Positions 1-9,620 are shown, numbered from the stretch's first letter. The stretch: 47,538 nucleotides of DNA from Syntrophomonadaceae bacterium (GCA_012729715.1 JAAYCQ010000220.1:1-47538), one strand, 5' to 3'. The notes: generated by a model not told the origin, from the letters alone. Program-made: numbers and translations.

Positions 1-125
1 TAAGAACAAGAATGTGTTGTTTCCCCGCTGCGAAACTGTCGCCCCGGTATTAATCTGTTGTCACAAAGCTTAAGTCATAGAAAATTAATTTGTCGTTGCT
101 GCCGATGGTAATTTGTCGTTTAACA
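1..125. mobile_element. Putative end of a TnsB-class (Tn7/Tn5053-like) transposon
   Basis: Directly repeated AT-rich motifs sit at 86-97 (TAATTTGTCGTT) and 109-120 (the same 12 bases), with weaker versions near 51-63, 34-43 and 11-22. The last copy runs into TTTAACA ending at 125. This resembles the right ends of Mu-type DDE transposons, which carry several spaced transposase binding sites and finish in ...ACA; the end of the CRISPR-associated transposon of Scytonema, as I remember it, has a very similar TAATTTGTC repeat. The helicase homology in the next gene begins immediately after 125. The other end, the transposase genes and the target duplication (predicted CTAAA or similar at 126-130) lie outside the window, so this is an inference from motif form and position only. 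Confidence 0.5.
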
Positions 126-2341
126 CTAAAGAATTCGAGGATCTTTTTAAAAGCATTGAAGTGATAGAAAATAAAATCCAAGATCTAAACAAGCTGATTT
201 CTAAAAAAAATCTTTACCTGGAAAAGTGTCAAAAACAACTTGAGAAAGCTCTAAACGCATTGTTTAAAAATGCGGATAAAATTAGTGAGATCTCCATACT
301 ACTTGAAAAAGCAGAAGATGATCTGAATATTGAAAAGGCCAGGTTTGTAGATCTAAATCAAAGAAAACTTGAGCTTAAGAATGTGTTGGATACTGCCCAA
401 CTACGAATAAACTCCCAAAGAATAGTATGTGACAGGTTACCTTCTCACGAATATCTTAGTAAAGAGATTACATCTATTACAGATCAAATAATGAGATTGA
501 CAGGTGAAATACAGGCTATACAATTGGAGATTGACCAAATTCAAATGAAAGTAATCTCCAATGCAACGATAATATTTGCTACGTTAACCAAGAATTACAC
601 GGGAAGGGAACTGGAAACAGAGAAATTCGATGTTGTAATTATCGATGAGATATCAATGGCACTTCCACCAACCATATTATTAGTAGCACACAAAGCACAA
701 AAAAAAGTTGTATTAGTAGGCGATTTTCTACAACTTCCTCCTGTAGTAAGGGGTACAAATAAGGAAACAAATCCACAGCTTAATATAGATGTGTTTCATC
801 TTGCAGGGGTAGCTAGAGACATGAAAGCTGTACCTAATTGTCCGGTATTAGCGAGGCTTTCTGTACAACGTAGAATGTTGCCCCAAATTTCTAAGGTTGC
901 TTATAATTTGGCGTATAGAAAAGCAGGATTAAGATTAAAGGACGATAAGGAATATTTAACTGTCCGTTCAACTCCTGATTGGATACAAAGAATATCCGAA
1001 AAGCCATTAATAATTGTGGATACAGCTGAAATGCATTGTTGGTGTGGTAAGCAGCCCCAGACTTTAAGTCGGTTTAATTTTTATACGGCCAATATTGCAA
1101 TCGAGTTAGCACGCCGTTTTATTAGTAGCCTTGAACCTCCCAATGATAATGAAACTTTACCGATAGGAATCGTTACTCCTTATGCTGCTCAGAGACGAAT
1201 TCTTTCTCAACTTTTAATAGAAGCAAAATTGGAGCCATGGGTTAAAGCGGGAACAGTACATACCTTTCAAGGAGGAGAAGCTGAATTAATAATATTTGAT
1301 TCAGTACTTGACGAACCATACTGGTCAGCAAGATTATGTAATCCCAGAGATGCAAACGAGGTAATACGTGACTTGAATGTTGCAGTTACCAGGGCAAGGC
1401 ATAGGTTCCTTTTTTTGGGTTCATCTATATGGATGAATAGACATGCAAATATAAATAGCGGATTAGGAGAATTCTGGTCTTTGCTTTTGCAAAAGAATGA
1501 TCCGGTACCTATTGGTAAGTTTTTTGAGAGTAATCAAGTACAGCCGGAATTAAATTTTGGTTTGAACACCATAGGATGGAATAATACAGATGGAGACGAA
1601 GAATATACCTTTGAGCTGTTAGATGAACAAAGTTTCTTCCCGCGATTCACAAACGATCTAGCAAACGCCCAATATTCGATATTTGGACTCGCTCCTTATT
1701 TTGGACAATTCCGTTGGCCACAGATAGAACCATTCTTCAGAGCTGCCTTGCAAAGGGGGGTAAGTGTGACATTAATTGTCCCAGTTATTGATGAAAATAC
1801 TCTCAATAAAACTTATGTGGAAAATGTCATCAATAATTTGAAAGCTTTGGGAGCAATTATTATTTATGCAAATGGACTTCATGGGAAAGATGTTCTGATT
1901 GATCAGGAGGTTCTCTATACTGGTAGTATGAATTGGTCCAGTCATAGAGGACGAGTGGAAATTATCCATAGAATTCATTCTGCAACATATGCTCAAAAAT
2001 GGCTGGATTATATACAGGCTAAACACATAAGAAGTGCATCGCTACAGGAGGACGAAACTCTTAGAATTTGCCCGTACTGTGGATGCACAACAATAATAAT
2101 TAATCAAAAAAAGCAGAGGGCATGGGATCGTCAACCCATAAAGGTGGGATGCTCTAACCCTGATTGTAAAAAATATTTACGAAATATAGATGAACGTCTA
2201 CCTTTTAACAATATCCCGGTATGTGAGATTGATGGTAGAACGCAGTATAGAAGAGTAGTAAGGGGGAGAAGGGACGTCTGGGAATGTCCTGTACATCCCA
2301 GGGAAAGGATAAAGGTTGTACCGGGTGATCCGGAAAGTTGA
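113..2341 (+). CDS. 5'-truncated SF1 (UPF1-like) helicase with C-terminal PLD nuclease domain; Mokosh type II-like remnant
   Basis: 742 codons from a TTG with no good ribosome binding site. Residues ~1-150 form a charged coiled coil. Then comes helicase motif II (VVIIDEIS) followed by VGDFLQLPP, and the C-terminal RecA-like domain with GTVHTFQGGEAELIIFD and NVAVTRARHRF. A phospholipase D-like domain follows with one HKD motif (HGKDVLID, then GSMNWS) near residue 600, and a zinc-ribbon tail (CPYCG...CSNPDC). The Walker A motif (GxGKT) expected upstream of the coiled coil in COG1112-type helicases is missing, and the first four or five codons belong to the putative transposon end. Helicase plus PLD in one chain is the architecture described for MkoC of type II Mokosh anti-phage defence; related unassigned helicases share it. 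Without Walker A it cannot be an active ATPase, so it is probably a pseudogene. Confidence 0.75.
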   Translation: MSFNTKEFEDLFKSIEVIENKIQDLNKLISKKNLYLEKCQKQLEKALNALFKNADKISEISILLEKAEDDLNIEKARFVDLNQRKLELKNVLDTAQLRINSQRIVCDRLPSHEYLSKEITSITDQIMRLTGEIQAIQLEIDQIQMKVISNATIIFATLTKNYTGRELETEKFDVVIIDEISMALPPTILLVAHKAQKKVVLVGDFLQLPPVVRGTNKETNPQLNIDVFHLAGVARDMKAVPNCPVLARLSVQRRMLPQISKVAYNLAYRKAGLRLKDDKEYLTVRSTPDWIQRISEKPLIIVDTAEMHCWCGKQPQTLSRFNFYTANIAIELARRFISSLEPPNDNETLPIGIVTPYAAQRRILSQLLIEAKLEPWVKAGTVHTFQGGEAELIIFDSVLDEPYWSARLCNPRDANEVIRDLNVAVTRARHRFLFLGSSIWMNRHANINSGLGEFWSLLLQKNDPVPIGKFFESNQVQPELNFGLNTIGWNNTDGDEEYTFELLDEQSFFPRFTNDLANAQYSIFGLAPYFGQFRWPQIEPFFRAALQRGVSVTLIVPVIDENTLNKTYVENVINNLKALGAIIIYANGLHGKDVLIDQEVLYTGSMNWSSHRGRVEIIHRIHSATYAQKWLDYIQAKHIRSASLQEDETLRICPYCGCTTIIINQKKQRAWDRQPIKVGCSNPDCKKYLRNIDERLPFNNIPVCEIDGRTQYRRVVRGRRDVWECPVHPRERIKVVPGDPES

Positions 2342-2528
2342 GTTAACAGATCCGGTCTTCTCTTATAAAACTCGGGTTCCATAAATAGTAGCGATAACAT
2401 GTCAGGGAGTGTGTTTCGTTTCAAGCTATTAATTACTAATATCTCATCCGGTTGTCGGAAATAGAAGATGAATTGTGCATGAAGTTGCTTACTTTTACCA
2501 AAGTAAGAGGGGGAAGGAAGGAATTAAT

Positions 2529-3146
2529 ATGAGTCTTGACACAACTACTTTGGCAGCAATATATGGAGGAGCTATTGGTTTAGTTGGTTCTGCTATTGGG
2601 GGAATTGCAAGTTACCTTGGGAGCAAAAAAGCTGCTAAAGTTAACATAGATGCTCAACAGAGAGTTTTGAACGAAGAAAAAATTAAAGAGAAGGAGGAAC
2701 AAGAACAGATACTTAGAACCAGTGCTAGAATAATATATATAGATATATTTACAGTTTTAAAAGAAATAATTAGAATCCAAACCAAAATTCAAAAACCGAA
2801 TATTGGAAGTGCTCCGGAAGGTATTTCAATTAGTCGTAATTATTCTGAGCATATTGCTAATCTGAGCGGTGATTTTCAGTTAGAGCAATTAGTTCTTATA
2901 AATAAATTATACGGTCTAGTCTGGAGACTTCAACAGGATATACTCCGTCTTAACTACATAACCGACGACTATAACGCAATACGTTTTAGCGTGAACATCA
3001 TAGGAGTTGAATTATTTGGAGCTAATTTCTTTTCTATACTTGATGAAATAGAATATGATAATTTGGATGATCGCAAAATAATATCTAGAATGGAACCTCA
3101 ATATTACGGATTATTGGATAGTCTTAAAGGAATCGCATTATTATAG
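2529..3146 (+). CDS. Hypothetical membrane-anchored protein
   Basis: 205 aa from the ATG at 2529, which has AAGGAA a suitable distance upstream; a longer reading from 2475 lacks such a site. The N terminus is one glycine- and alanine-rich membrane segment (about residues 8-30, AIYGGAIGLVGSAIGGIAS), followed by a lysine/glutamate-rich helix and a soluble domain of about 150 residues without a motif I recognise. The arrangement is common for small membrane-tethered proteins in defence or prophage islands. It follows the helicase remnant by 187 bases on the same strand, and its AT-rich codon use resembles that gene rather than the chaperone operon beyond, so the two may be a laterally acquired unit. 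No function can be assigned. Confidence 0.65.
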   Translation: MSLDTTTLAAIYGGAIGLVGSAIGGIASYLGSKKAAKVNIDAQQRVLNEEKIKEKEEQEQILRTSARIIYIDIFTVLKEIIRIQTKIQKPNIGSAPEGISISRNYSEHIANLSGDFQLEQLVLINKLYGLVWRLQQDILRLNYITDDYNAIRFSVNIIGVELFGANFFSILDEIEYDNLDDRKIISRMEPQYYGLLDSLKGIALL

Positions 3147-3229
3147 GATTAAAAAATCAGACTAAAGAAGGAATATAATAGCGTGAGTCTAACAGAGAGT
3201 TCCATATATCTTAGATACCTAGCGAAAAC

Positions 3230-3253
3230 GGGGCAGACCCATGGGTCTGCCCC
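3230..3253. repeat. TGTAGGG-family palindrome (CAGAC stem), probable terminator
   Basis: A perfect 24-base palindrome: GGGGCAGACCC (3230-3240) pairs with GGGTCTGCCCC (3243-3253). It lies between the 2529 gene and the end of clpB, so it can act as a terminator for the minus-strand heat-shock operon. The same hairpin with base variation occurs at 9276, 14213 and 20811. Confidence 0.75.
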
Positions 3254-3259
3254 TGTATT

Positions 3260-5866
3260 TTAACCTGCATCTCTGTCTATCTTGACTATTAACTGGTCGC
3301 CTTGGGCGCTCAGGATTACGGTATCATTGGGCTCAATATCTCCCTTAATAATATACCGGGAGAGCATGGTTTCGACTTCATGTTGCACCAGGCGCTTTAG
3401 GGGGCGGGCGCCGTAAGCGGGATTATAACCTTTTTTAGCCATGTAGCTTAAGGCCTCATTATCCCATTTCAGATCAGCCTGGACATTTTTCCGAAAACGC
3501 TCGGCCAGATTTTTCAGCAGTATCTCGGCAATAGCCTTAATCTGCTCCTGATCCAGAGCATGGAATACTATGATTTCATCAATCCGGTTTAGAAACTCGG
3601 GTCTAAAATAACCCTTTAACATTCCGGTTACCCGTGACTTCATCTCTTCGTAGTCGCCGCCCTGGTGCTGGTATTCCAGTATTTCATGACTGCCGATATT
3701 GGAGGTCATAATAATAATGGTATTGCGGAAATCCACGGTCCGTCCTTTACCATCAGTTAAACGACCATCATCCAGGATTTGTAACAAGATGTTAAACACA
3801 TCATTATGGGCTTTCTCGATTTCGTCAAATAAAATTACGGTGTAGGGCTTACGCCGTACCGCTTCAGTAAGCTGGCCACCCTCATCATAACCGACGTAAC
3901 CGGGAGGAGCACCAATTAAACGGGCAATACTGTGTTTTTCCATATACTCGGACATGTCAATCCTGATCATGCTGCGTTCATCATCAAAGAGGGTTTCAGC
4001 CAGGGCTTTACTCAATTCGGTTTTTCCTACCCCGGTCGGCCCCAGGAAGATAAAACTCCCTACTGGACGATGCGGATCTTTCAATCCCGCTCGGGAGCGG
4101 ATTACAGCATCTACTACGGCTTCAACCGCTTCACCTTGCCCTACTACTCTCTCATGCAGGATTTCATTTAAGTGCAGCAGCTTTTCCCGTTCTCCTTCCA
4201 GTAAGCGACTAACCTGAATCCCGGTCCAGCGGCTTACTACCCGGGCAATATCCTCATCATCAACTTCTTCTTTTAGAAGAACATCGCCTTTCTGTTTGTC
4301 AGCCAGGTGTTCTTCTTCCGCTTTTAATTTGCGCTCCAGGTCGTTCAAACGTCCATATTTTAGTTCGGCAATGCGATTTAGATCATATTCCCGTTCTGCC
4401 CTTTCCATCTCGTTACGGCATTCTTCTATCTCTTTTTTAATGTTTTGCATCCTTACTATGGACTGTTTTTCCGCCTGCCAGCGGGCCTGCATAGCGTCCG
4501 ACTCAGTTTTTAAATCCTGCAGTTCCTTGAGCAGATTATTAAGCCGTTCCCGGGAGGCAGCATCTTTCTCTTTTTCCAGGGCAGCGGCTTCTATCTCCAA
4601 TTGCATTATGCGGCGGGTAATATCATCTAATTCCGCCGGCATGCTGTCGATTTCAGTTCGCAGCTTGGCTCCGGCTTCATCTACCAGGTCAATGGCCTTA
4701 TCCGGCAGAAACCGGTCAGATATATAACGATCGGATAGCACAGCTGCCGCTACCAGGGCGGCATCCTGAATCCTGACCCCGTGATGAACTTCATAGCGCT
4801 CTTTTAAGCCCCGCAGAATGGAAATGGTATCCTCGACCGATGGCTGATCTACCATTACCGGTTGAAAGCGCCTTTCCAAAGCCGGATCTTTTTCAATATG
4901 TTTACGATATTCATCCACAGTGGTAGCACCAATAGCTCGTAATTCTCCCCGCGCCAGCATTGGTTTTAAGAGGTTGCTGGCGTCCATAGCCCCTTCGGCT
5001 GCTCCTGCTCCCACAACCGTATGCAGTTCATCAATAAATAGAATGATGCCGCCATCTGATTGTTCCACTTCTTTCAGTACTGCCTTTAATCGTTCCTCAA
5101 ATTCACCCCGGTATTTAGCTCCCGCAACCAGCGAACCCATATCCAGGGCAATACATTTCTTACCCTTCAAACCTTCCGGTACGTCTCCGGCGGTAATACG
5201 ACGGGCCAACCCTTCAACAATGGCGGTTTTACCTACCCCGGGCTCACCAATTAAAACCGGGTTGTTCTTGGTACGGCGGGATAGTATTTCCATCACCCGG
5301 CGGATTTCCTCATCGCGTCCGATAACCGGGTCCAGTTTACCATCGGCGGCCATGCGGGTAAGGTCACGGCCATATTTCTCCAGAGCTTCATAACTATCCT
5401 CGGGGTTATCACTGCTTACCCGTTGGGAACCGCGTACATTGCGCATAGCATTCAGGAATCTTTCCCGGGTTAGACCGGTACGGGTGAAAAGATCGCGCAG
5501 GTCACTTTCCCCTTCGCTCATTATGGCCAGAATCAGGTGTTCCACACTAACGAAATCATCTTTTAAGCTCTGAGCTTCTTTTTCCGCCCGGGCTATGATA
5601 CGAGAAACGCTACCGCTCATATATACCGAGCCTTCGTAACCATAAACTGCCGGAATTTTATCAATTAATCGGCTTAAACCATCACGGAAGGATGGTAGGT
5701 CAATCCCGGCCGCTTCTAAAAAGCGTTCCGTAATGCCACCTTCCTGTTCCAGCAAGGCCATCATCAAGTGTTTGCCTCCCACTTCCTGATGATGTTTCGA
5801 GGCGGCCAATTGTTGAGCATCCATTAGTGCCTGGCGGGATTTTTGGGTTAATTTTTCTATGTTCAT
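3260..5866 (-). CDS. clpB: ATP-dependent disaggregase ClpB (Hsp104 family)
   Basis: Hexameric AAA+ machine that pulls polypeptides out of aggregates together with DnaK/DnaJ. About 868 aa, full length. The order is Clp N domain (1-145), first AAA+ module with Walker A GEPGVGKT and Walker B (IILFIDELH), a long coiled-coil middle domain (about 405-525) that separates ClpB from ClpA/ClpC, and a second AAA+ module with GPTGVGKT and [11 protein letters not shown]. The ATG at 5866 is preferred because AGAGGTG lies 6-7 bases before it; a GTG at 5875 would sit inside that site and overlap the cbpM stop. It is the last gene of the dnaK operon, ending at the palindrome 3230-3253. Confidence 0.96.
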   Translation of the reverse strand: MNIEKLTQKSRQALMDAQQLAASKHHQEVGGKHLMMALLEQEGGITERFLEAAGIDLPSFRDGLSRLIDKIPAVYGYEGSVYMSGSVSRIIARAEKEAQSLKDDFVSVEHLILAIMSEGESDLRDLFTRTGLTRERFLNAMRNVRGSQRVSSDNPEDSYEALEKYGRDLTRMAADGKLDPVIGRDEEIRRVMEILSRRTKNNPVLIGEPGVGKTAIVEGLARRITAGDVPEGLKGKKCIALDMGSLVAGAKYRGEFEERLKAVLKEVEQSDGGIILFIDELHTVVGAGAAEGAMDASNLLKPMLARGELRAIGATTVDEYRKHIEKDPALERRFQPVMVDQPSVEDTISILRGLKERYEVHHGVRIQDAALVAAAVLSDRYISDRFLPDKAIDLVDEAGAKLRTEIDSMPAELDDITRRIMQLEIEAAALEKEKDAASRERLNNLLKELQDLKTESDAMQARWQAEKQSIVRMQNIKKEIEECRNEMERAEREYDLNRIAELKYGRLNDLERKLKAEEEHLADKQKGDVLLKEEVDDEDIARVVSRWTGIQVSRLLEGEREKLLHLNEILHERVVGQGEAVEAVVDAVIRSRAGLKDPHRPVGSFIFLGPTGVGKTELSKALAETLFDDERSMIRIDMSEYMEKHSIARLIGAPPGYVGYDEGGQLTEAVRRKPYTVILFDEIEKAHNDVFNILLQILDDGRLTDGKGRTVDFRNTIIIMTSNIGSHEILEYQHQGGDYEEMKSRVTGMLKGYFRPEFLNRIDEIIVFHALDQEQIKAIAEILLKNLAERFRKNVQADLKWDNEALSYMAKKGYNPAYGARPLKRLVQHEVETMLSRYIIKGDIEPNDTVILSAQGDQLIVKIDRDAG

Positions 5867-5871
5867 ACTTT

Positions 5872-6150
5872 TCACCTCTTCTCTTTTAACCGGCGGACTT
5901 CGTCCTCCAGTTCTGTAATTCGTTCCATTAAATCACAGATTAATATAGCCCCATTCAGGTTAATCCCCAGCGAGTCTCGCAGTCGCATTATTTTATTTAT
6001 GCGCTGCAAATCGTTCTGTTCCACCTGTTCATTTACGACTTCTATTACTCCCAGTTCCTCCAAAATATCCAGGAGTCCGGGGTGGATGGAAAGCCGGGAG
6101 ATAGGTAACCAATTTTCCTCAGCCGGAAATACTACACGCAGCAGTTTCAT
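5872..6150 (-). CDS. cbpM: Chaperone modulator, CbpM/MerR-like
   Basis: 92 aa, the usual size of CbpM. It has an N-terminal winged-helix-like part ([23 protein letters not shown]), a helical middle ([27 protein letters not shown]) and a C-terminal coiled coil ([14 protein letters not shown]). CbpM proteins bind the J domain of CbpA-type co-chaperones and restrain them; related MerR-type HspR proteins repress heat-shock operons. It lies 11 bases after the DnaJ-like gene and almost touches clpB, so all are probably translated from one message. Whether it binds DnaJ, DNA or both cannot be told from the sequence. Confidence 0.8.
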   Translation of the reverse strand: MKLLRVVFPAEENWLPISRLSIHPGLLDILEELGVIEVVNEQVEQNDLQRINKIMRLRDSLGINLNGAILICDLMERITELEDEVRRLKEKR

Positions 6151-6161
6151 AATTCACACCC

Positions 6162-7154
6162 CTATTTTTCGTAAATTGCCCGTATTTGGCGATACAGTTC
6201 TTTTTCTTCTTCCTTTATATCAGTCGCAATATTGATATTTATTTTGACATACTGGTCTCCGTTGTCTCCTTGCCGTCCAGGCAACCCCTTGCCCTTTAGC
6301 CGTAGCCTTCTACCGGCAGGTGTTCCCGGTGGAATAGTAACTCTTACTGAGCCATCCAGGGTAGGAACCATTACTTTATCACCCAGGACCGCCTGGTCGG
6401 GACGCAGGTTCAATGGGTATTCTATATCCTTACCTTCTACCGTAAACTGAGCATGGGGCAGCAGCCGCACCTTGAGATACAAATCTCCGGATGGGCCGCC
6501 GCCGCTACCTTCTCCGCCCTGGCCTTTAAGGCGGATAGTACTTCCTTCTTTTATTCCCGCCGGGATTTTAACCTCTATATTACGCAGGGTAGGTACGGAA
6601 CCGGTACCTCCACAGATGGTACATATGGTGCGTCCGACTATGCCCCGGCCATGACACTCGCCACATACCTTCCCAGCCGATAGGCGCAGAGATTTATTCC
6701 CGCCGTGATAGGCTTCCTCCAAGGTAAGCTCAATTTCGCTTTCTACATCCTGTCCCCGCATGGGTCCATCATAAAAAGTACTGGCTCCCCGGTGTCCTGG
6801 TTTGCTGCTGCCAAAAATACTGGCAAAAAAATCGCTAAAGCCTTGAAAATCAGCAGAATTGAAATCCCCACTATAATAATGGGTACTGCCCATATCGCCT
6901 GGGTCAAACTGGTCGCCATTTCTCCAATTACTGCCCAGACGGTCATATTTAGCCCGTTTATCGGTATCGCTTAATACCTCATAAGCCTCATTAATCTCTT
7001 TAAATTTTTCCTCCGCTCGTTCCTTATCCTTACCTGTATGCAGGTCAGGATGCCATTTACGAGCTAGTTTACGGTATGCAGCTTTTATTTTCTTTTCATC
7101 AGCATCACGAGGCACACCCAGGGTCTCGTAATAGTCACGAAAGGTTACTGCCAT
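6162..7154 (-). CDS. DnaJ/CbpA-type co-chaperone with a half-size zinc region
   Basis: 330 aa. The N-terminal J domain has the HPD tripeptide ([10 protein letters not shown]) that stimulates DnaK ATPase. A G/F-rich linker follows ([12 protein letters not shown]), then the two beta-barrel substrate-binding domains found in all DnaJ proteins. The zinc region is reduced to two CxxC motifs (CGECHGRG and CTICGGTG) instead of the four of standard DnaJ, so at most one zinc site forms; CbpA has none. AGGAGG stands 8 bases before the ATG. It lies 30 bases after dnaK and next to its likely modulator CbpM. It may be the operon-specific DnaK partner, with another DnaJ elsewhere. Confidence 0.9.
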   Translation of the reverse strand: MAVTFRDYYETLGVPRDADEKKIKAAYRKLARKWHPDLHTGKDKERAEEKFKEINEAYEVLSDTDKRAKYDRLGSNWRNGDQFDPGDMGSTHYYSGDFNSADFQGFSDFFASIFGSSKPGHRGASTFYDGPMRGQDVESEIELTLEEAYHGGNKSLRLSAGKVCGECHGRGIVGRTICTICGGTGSVPTLRNIEVKIPAGIKEGSTIRLKGQGGEGSGGGPSGDLYLKVRLLPHAQFTVEGKDIEYPLNLRPDQAVLGDKVMVPTLDGSVRVTIPPGTPAGRRLRLKGKGLPGRQGDNGDQYVKININIATDIKEEEKELYRQIRAIYEK

Positions 7155-7184
7155 CTCTTAAGCCTCCTGACCCCCTTTTAGGGC

Positions 7185-9032
7185 TTAGTTCTCATCAAAT
7201 TCAGCATCAATTACCTCGGAATCACCGGCTGCCCCAGCAGCATCTGCAGTAGTAAGTTCGAGTCCCTGCATAATTTCCTCCAACTCTTGCACCACAGTCT
7301 CAATCTGTTCAACCGGAGCTTTTTCTTCCAGAGCCTGGCGTAGGCGGTTGATAGCCTCCTGGGCTTTCTCCTTGTCAGCCAATGATACTGCTTCGCCCAT
7401 GGCTTCCAGCTGACGGCCTGCATTATAGCATATCCCATCAGCGTGATTACGAGCTTCAGCTTCCTGTTTACGCTTGCGGTCTTCCTCACTGTAACGTTTA
7501 GCATCTTCAATCATCCGGTCTATTTCAGCTTTATCTAAATTAGAAGAATTGCTGATGGTGACCTTTTGCTCCTTACCGGTTGATTTCTCCCGAGCATTTA
7601 CGGTTAGAATACCGTTGGCATCAATATCAAAAGTAACTTCAATCTGGGGAACTCCCCGCATAGCCGGTGCAATTCCATCCAGTTTGAACTGACCCAAAGA
7701 ACGGTTATCCCGAGCCAACTCCCTTTCTCCCTGCAGTACATGAATATCTACAGCCGGTTGGTTATCTTCGGCAGTAGAAAACACTTCACTTCTTCTAACC
7801 GGGATAGTAGTATTTCTTTCGATAATCCGGGTCATGATTCCGCCCATGGTCTCAACTCCCAGTGAGAGCGGGGTAACATCCAGCAGGACCACGTCTTTAA
7901 CCTGCCCGGACAAGACTCCGGCCTGAATGGCTGCTCCTACTGCAACTACTTCATCCGGATTTACCCCCATGTTAGGCTCTTTACCAGTCAAATCCTTAAC
8001 CAGTTTTTGCACCGCCGGGACCCGGGTGGAACCACCGACCAGAATGATTTCTTCAATATCCTCTTTGGTTAAACGAGCGTCTTTTAGAGCATTTTCAACT
8101 GGTACTCGTAGTTCTTCTACTAAATCATGAATCAAGTTTTCAAATTTGGCCCGGGTTAATTTCATATCCAGGTGTTTGGGGCCATCAGCATCCGCCGTAA
8201 TAAAGGGCAGGCTGATTTGCGTCTCGGTTACACTGGACAATTCCACTTTGGCTTTTTCTGCCGCCTCGGTTAAGCGCTGCAGTGATTGCTTATCTTTACG
8301 CAGGTCAATGCCGTAGTCTTTTTTAAACTCATCTGCCAGCCAGTCTACTACCCGTTTATCAAAGTTGTCACCACCCAGGTGGGTATTACCATTGGTGGAT
8401 TTCACCTCAAAAACGCCGTCGCCTACTTCCAGAATGGATACGTCAAAGGTACCGCCCCCCAGGTCAAATACCAGGATAGTCTGGTTATTTTTACTATCCA
8501 GACCATAAGCCAGAGCTGCCGCTGTAGGCTCATTAATAATACGCAAAACATTTAGTCCCGCGATTTTACCGGCATCTTTGGTAGCCTGACGCTGGGCATC
8601 ATTAAAATAAGCGGGTACGGTAATTACTACATCATTTATCTTTTCCCCCAGATAACGGGAAGCATCCTCAACCAGTTTTTTAAGTACCAGAGCCGAAATT
8701 TCCTCAGGTGATATCATATTATTACTTACTTGAAAACGAACGGCATCATCATTGCCAGCCACTACTTTATAGGGAACCAGGGTTCTCTCGTCGGCAACCT
8801 CGGAAAAGCGCCGCCCCATAAATCTTTTCACCGAGTAAAAAGTATTCTCCGGATTAAGTGCAGCCTGCCGCTTGGCAATCTGTCCCACCAATCGCTCCTC
8901 ACCTTTGAAAGCAACTACCGAAGGAGTAGTGCGAGCTCCCTCCGCATTAGTAATAACCTCCGGATTACCGGATTCTATAACGGCAACGGCTGAATTAGTC
9001 GTGCCCAAATCAATACCTAAAGCTTTTGCCAT
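7185..9032 (-). CDS. dnaK: Hsp70 chaperone DnaK
   Basis: 615 aa, full length. The nucleotide-binding domain shows [13 protein letters not shown] at the N terminus, [14 protein letters not shown] around residue 190 and the second phosphate motif [12 protein letters not shown] near 335. The linker [13 protein letters not shown] leads to the substrate-binding beta domain and helical lid; the C terminus ends in acidic AEFDEN. The start ATG follows AAGGGGGT. It is the first gene of dnaK-dnaJ-cbpM-clpB; grpE and hrcA, the usual partners in Firmicutes, are absent here, so this may be a second dnaK locus or a reshuffled operon. The promoter at 9147-9175 and its operator imply heat-shock control. Confidence 0.97.
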   Translation of the reverse strand: MAKALGIDLGTTNSAVAVIESGNPEVITNAEGARTTPSVVAFKGEERLVGQIAKRQAALNPENTFYSVKRFMGRRFSEVADERTLVPYKVVAGNDDAVRFQVSNNMISPEEISALVLKKLVEDASRYLGEKINDVVITVPAYFNDAQRQATKDAGKIAGLNVLRIINEPTAAALAYGLDSKNNQTILVFDLGGGTFDVSILEVGDGVFEVKSTNGNTHLGGDNFDKRVVDWLADEFKKDYGIDLRKDKQSLQRLTEAAEKAKVELSSVTETQISLPFITADADGPKHLDMKLTRAKFENLIHDLVEELRVPVENALKDARLTKEDIEEIILVGGSTRVPAVQKLVKDLTGKEPNMGVNPDEVVAVGAAIQAGVLSGQVKDVVLLDVTPLSLGVETMGGIMTRIIERNTTIPVRRSEVFSTAEDNQPAVDIHVLQGERELARDNRSLGQFKLDGIAPAMRGVPQIEVTFDIDANGILTVNAREKSTGKEQKVTISNSSNLDKAEIDRMIEDAKRYSEEDRKRKQEAEARNHADGICYNAGRQLEAMGEAVSLADKEKAQEAINRLRQALEEKAPVEQIETVVQELEEIMQGLELTTADAAGAAGDSEVIDAEFDEN

Positions 9033-9146
9033 TTTGACAAACCCCCTTCTTAATCATTTTAAAAGTCAAAAACAAGCAAAACTACAGTTGACCATGATCT
9101 TTTAGTCTTCTACTTATGTTCGGATTTCACATGTGCTCCTATTGGC

Positions 9147-9186
9147 AGTATAATACCTGTTTGACTAATAGTCAATAATAGTCAAA
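9147..9186 (-). promoter_or_regulatory. dnaK operon promoter with CtsR-like operator
   Basis: Read on the minus strand, a -35 TTGACT (9170-9175) is 17 bases from a -10 TATACT (9147-9152). The plus-strand word AGTCAATAATAGTCAAA (9170-9186) differs from the CtsR tandem heptad consensus (RGTCAAA-NAN-RGTCAAA) at one base and overlaps the -35. A further TTGACTAATAGTCAA palindrome covers 9161-9175. CtsR is the class III heat-shock repressor of Firmicutes; the repressor gene is not in the window. A MerR/HspR-type regulator such as the operon's own CbpM is an alternative binder. Confidence 0.75.
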
Positions 9187-9275
9187 GATATTTTTAAAAT
9201 ATTTTGATCATTAACCGGATGCATTTAAAAGGCGTAACTAAAGGGGAAAAAATTGAAGTGAGGAGGAAAGACACA

Positions 9276-9299
9276 GGGGCAGACCTAAGTGTCTGCCCC
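9276..9299. terminator. TGTAGGG-family hairpin (CAGAC stem)
   Basis: GGGGCAGAC (9276-9284) pairs with GTCTGCCCC (9291-9299) around a 6-base loop, followed by GTTTT on the plus strand. It lies just past the end of the minus-strand ferritin-like gene and can terminate it. It belongs to the repeat family also found at 3230, 14213 and 20811. Confidence 0.65.
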
Positions 9300-9305
9300 G
9301 TTTTC

Positions 9306-9620
9306 TTATTGCATGGGCATCTGGAAATTCTGGGACTGCTGTTGTTGAATGGCCTGCAGTCCCTGGTCAAAATATTGCTGTTCAACTGGGTTAAGAACAA
9401 ATAGAAGCTGCTGTAATTGACCTACATGGCGCCTTTCTTCATTGGCAATGTGGGTTAATACCTTTTTTACCCTTTCATCAGTGGTGGCCATGACATGAGC
9501 TTCGTAGCCGATTATGGCCTCCAATTCACCTGCAATATCAACCCTTAATGCCTGTATTAATTCCTCATTAGAGAGCTGACGGGGTAAATTAGCTACAAAG
9601 GGATCACCAAGTAAAGCCAT
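9306..9620 (-). CDS. Small ferritin-like protein, resembling encapsulated ferritin
   Basis: 104 aa from the ATG at 9620, chosen because AAAGGA lies about 8 bases upstream; an open frame continues to 9767 but the extra residues look unlike the family. Two helices carry metal-ligand candidates: E-x-x-x-x-Y-E-A-H (ELEAIIGYEAH) and a second EERRH, with a C-terminal helix and a glutamine-rich tail. This single two-helix antiparallel pattern, rather than a four-helix bundle, matches encapsulated ferritin (EncFtn) proteins, which oxidise iron at dimer interfaces and are cargo of encapsulin shells. No encapsulin shell gene or obvious targeting tail is seen. It is divergent from the MFS gene. A rubrerythrin-like role is the alternative. 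Confidence 0.65.
   Translation of the reverse strand: MALLGDPFVANLPRQLSNEELIQALRVDIAGELEAIIGYEAHVMATTDERVKKVLTHIANEERRHVGQLQQLLFVLNPVEQQYFDQGLQAIQQQQSQNFQMPMQ

Noticed and set aside
1772-2424. Minus-strand frames within and after the helicase gene
   Set aside because: They are antisense to the PLD and zinc-ribbon regions and have no ribosome sites.
4296-4727. 143-codon plus-strand frame inside clpB
   Set aside because: It is antisense to the ClpB coiled-coil domain and has serine-rich composition typical of shadow frames.
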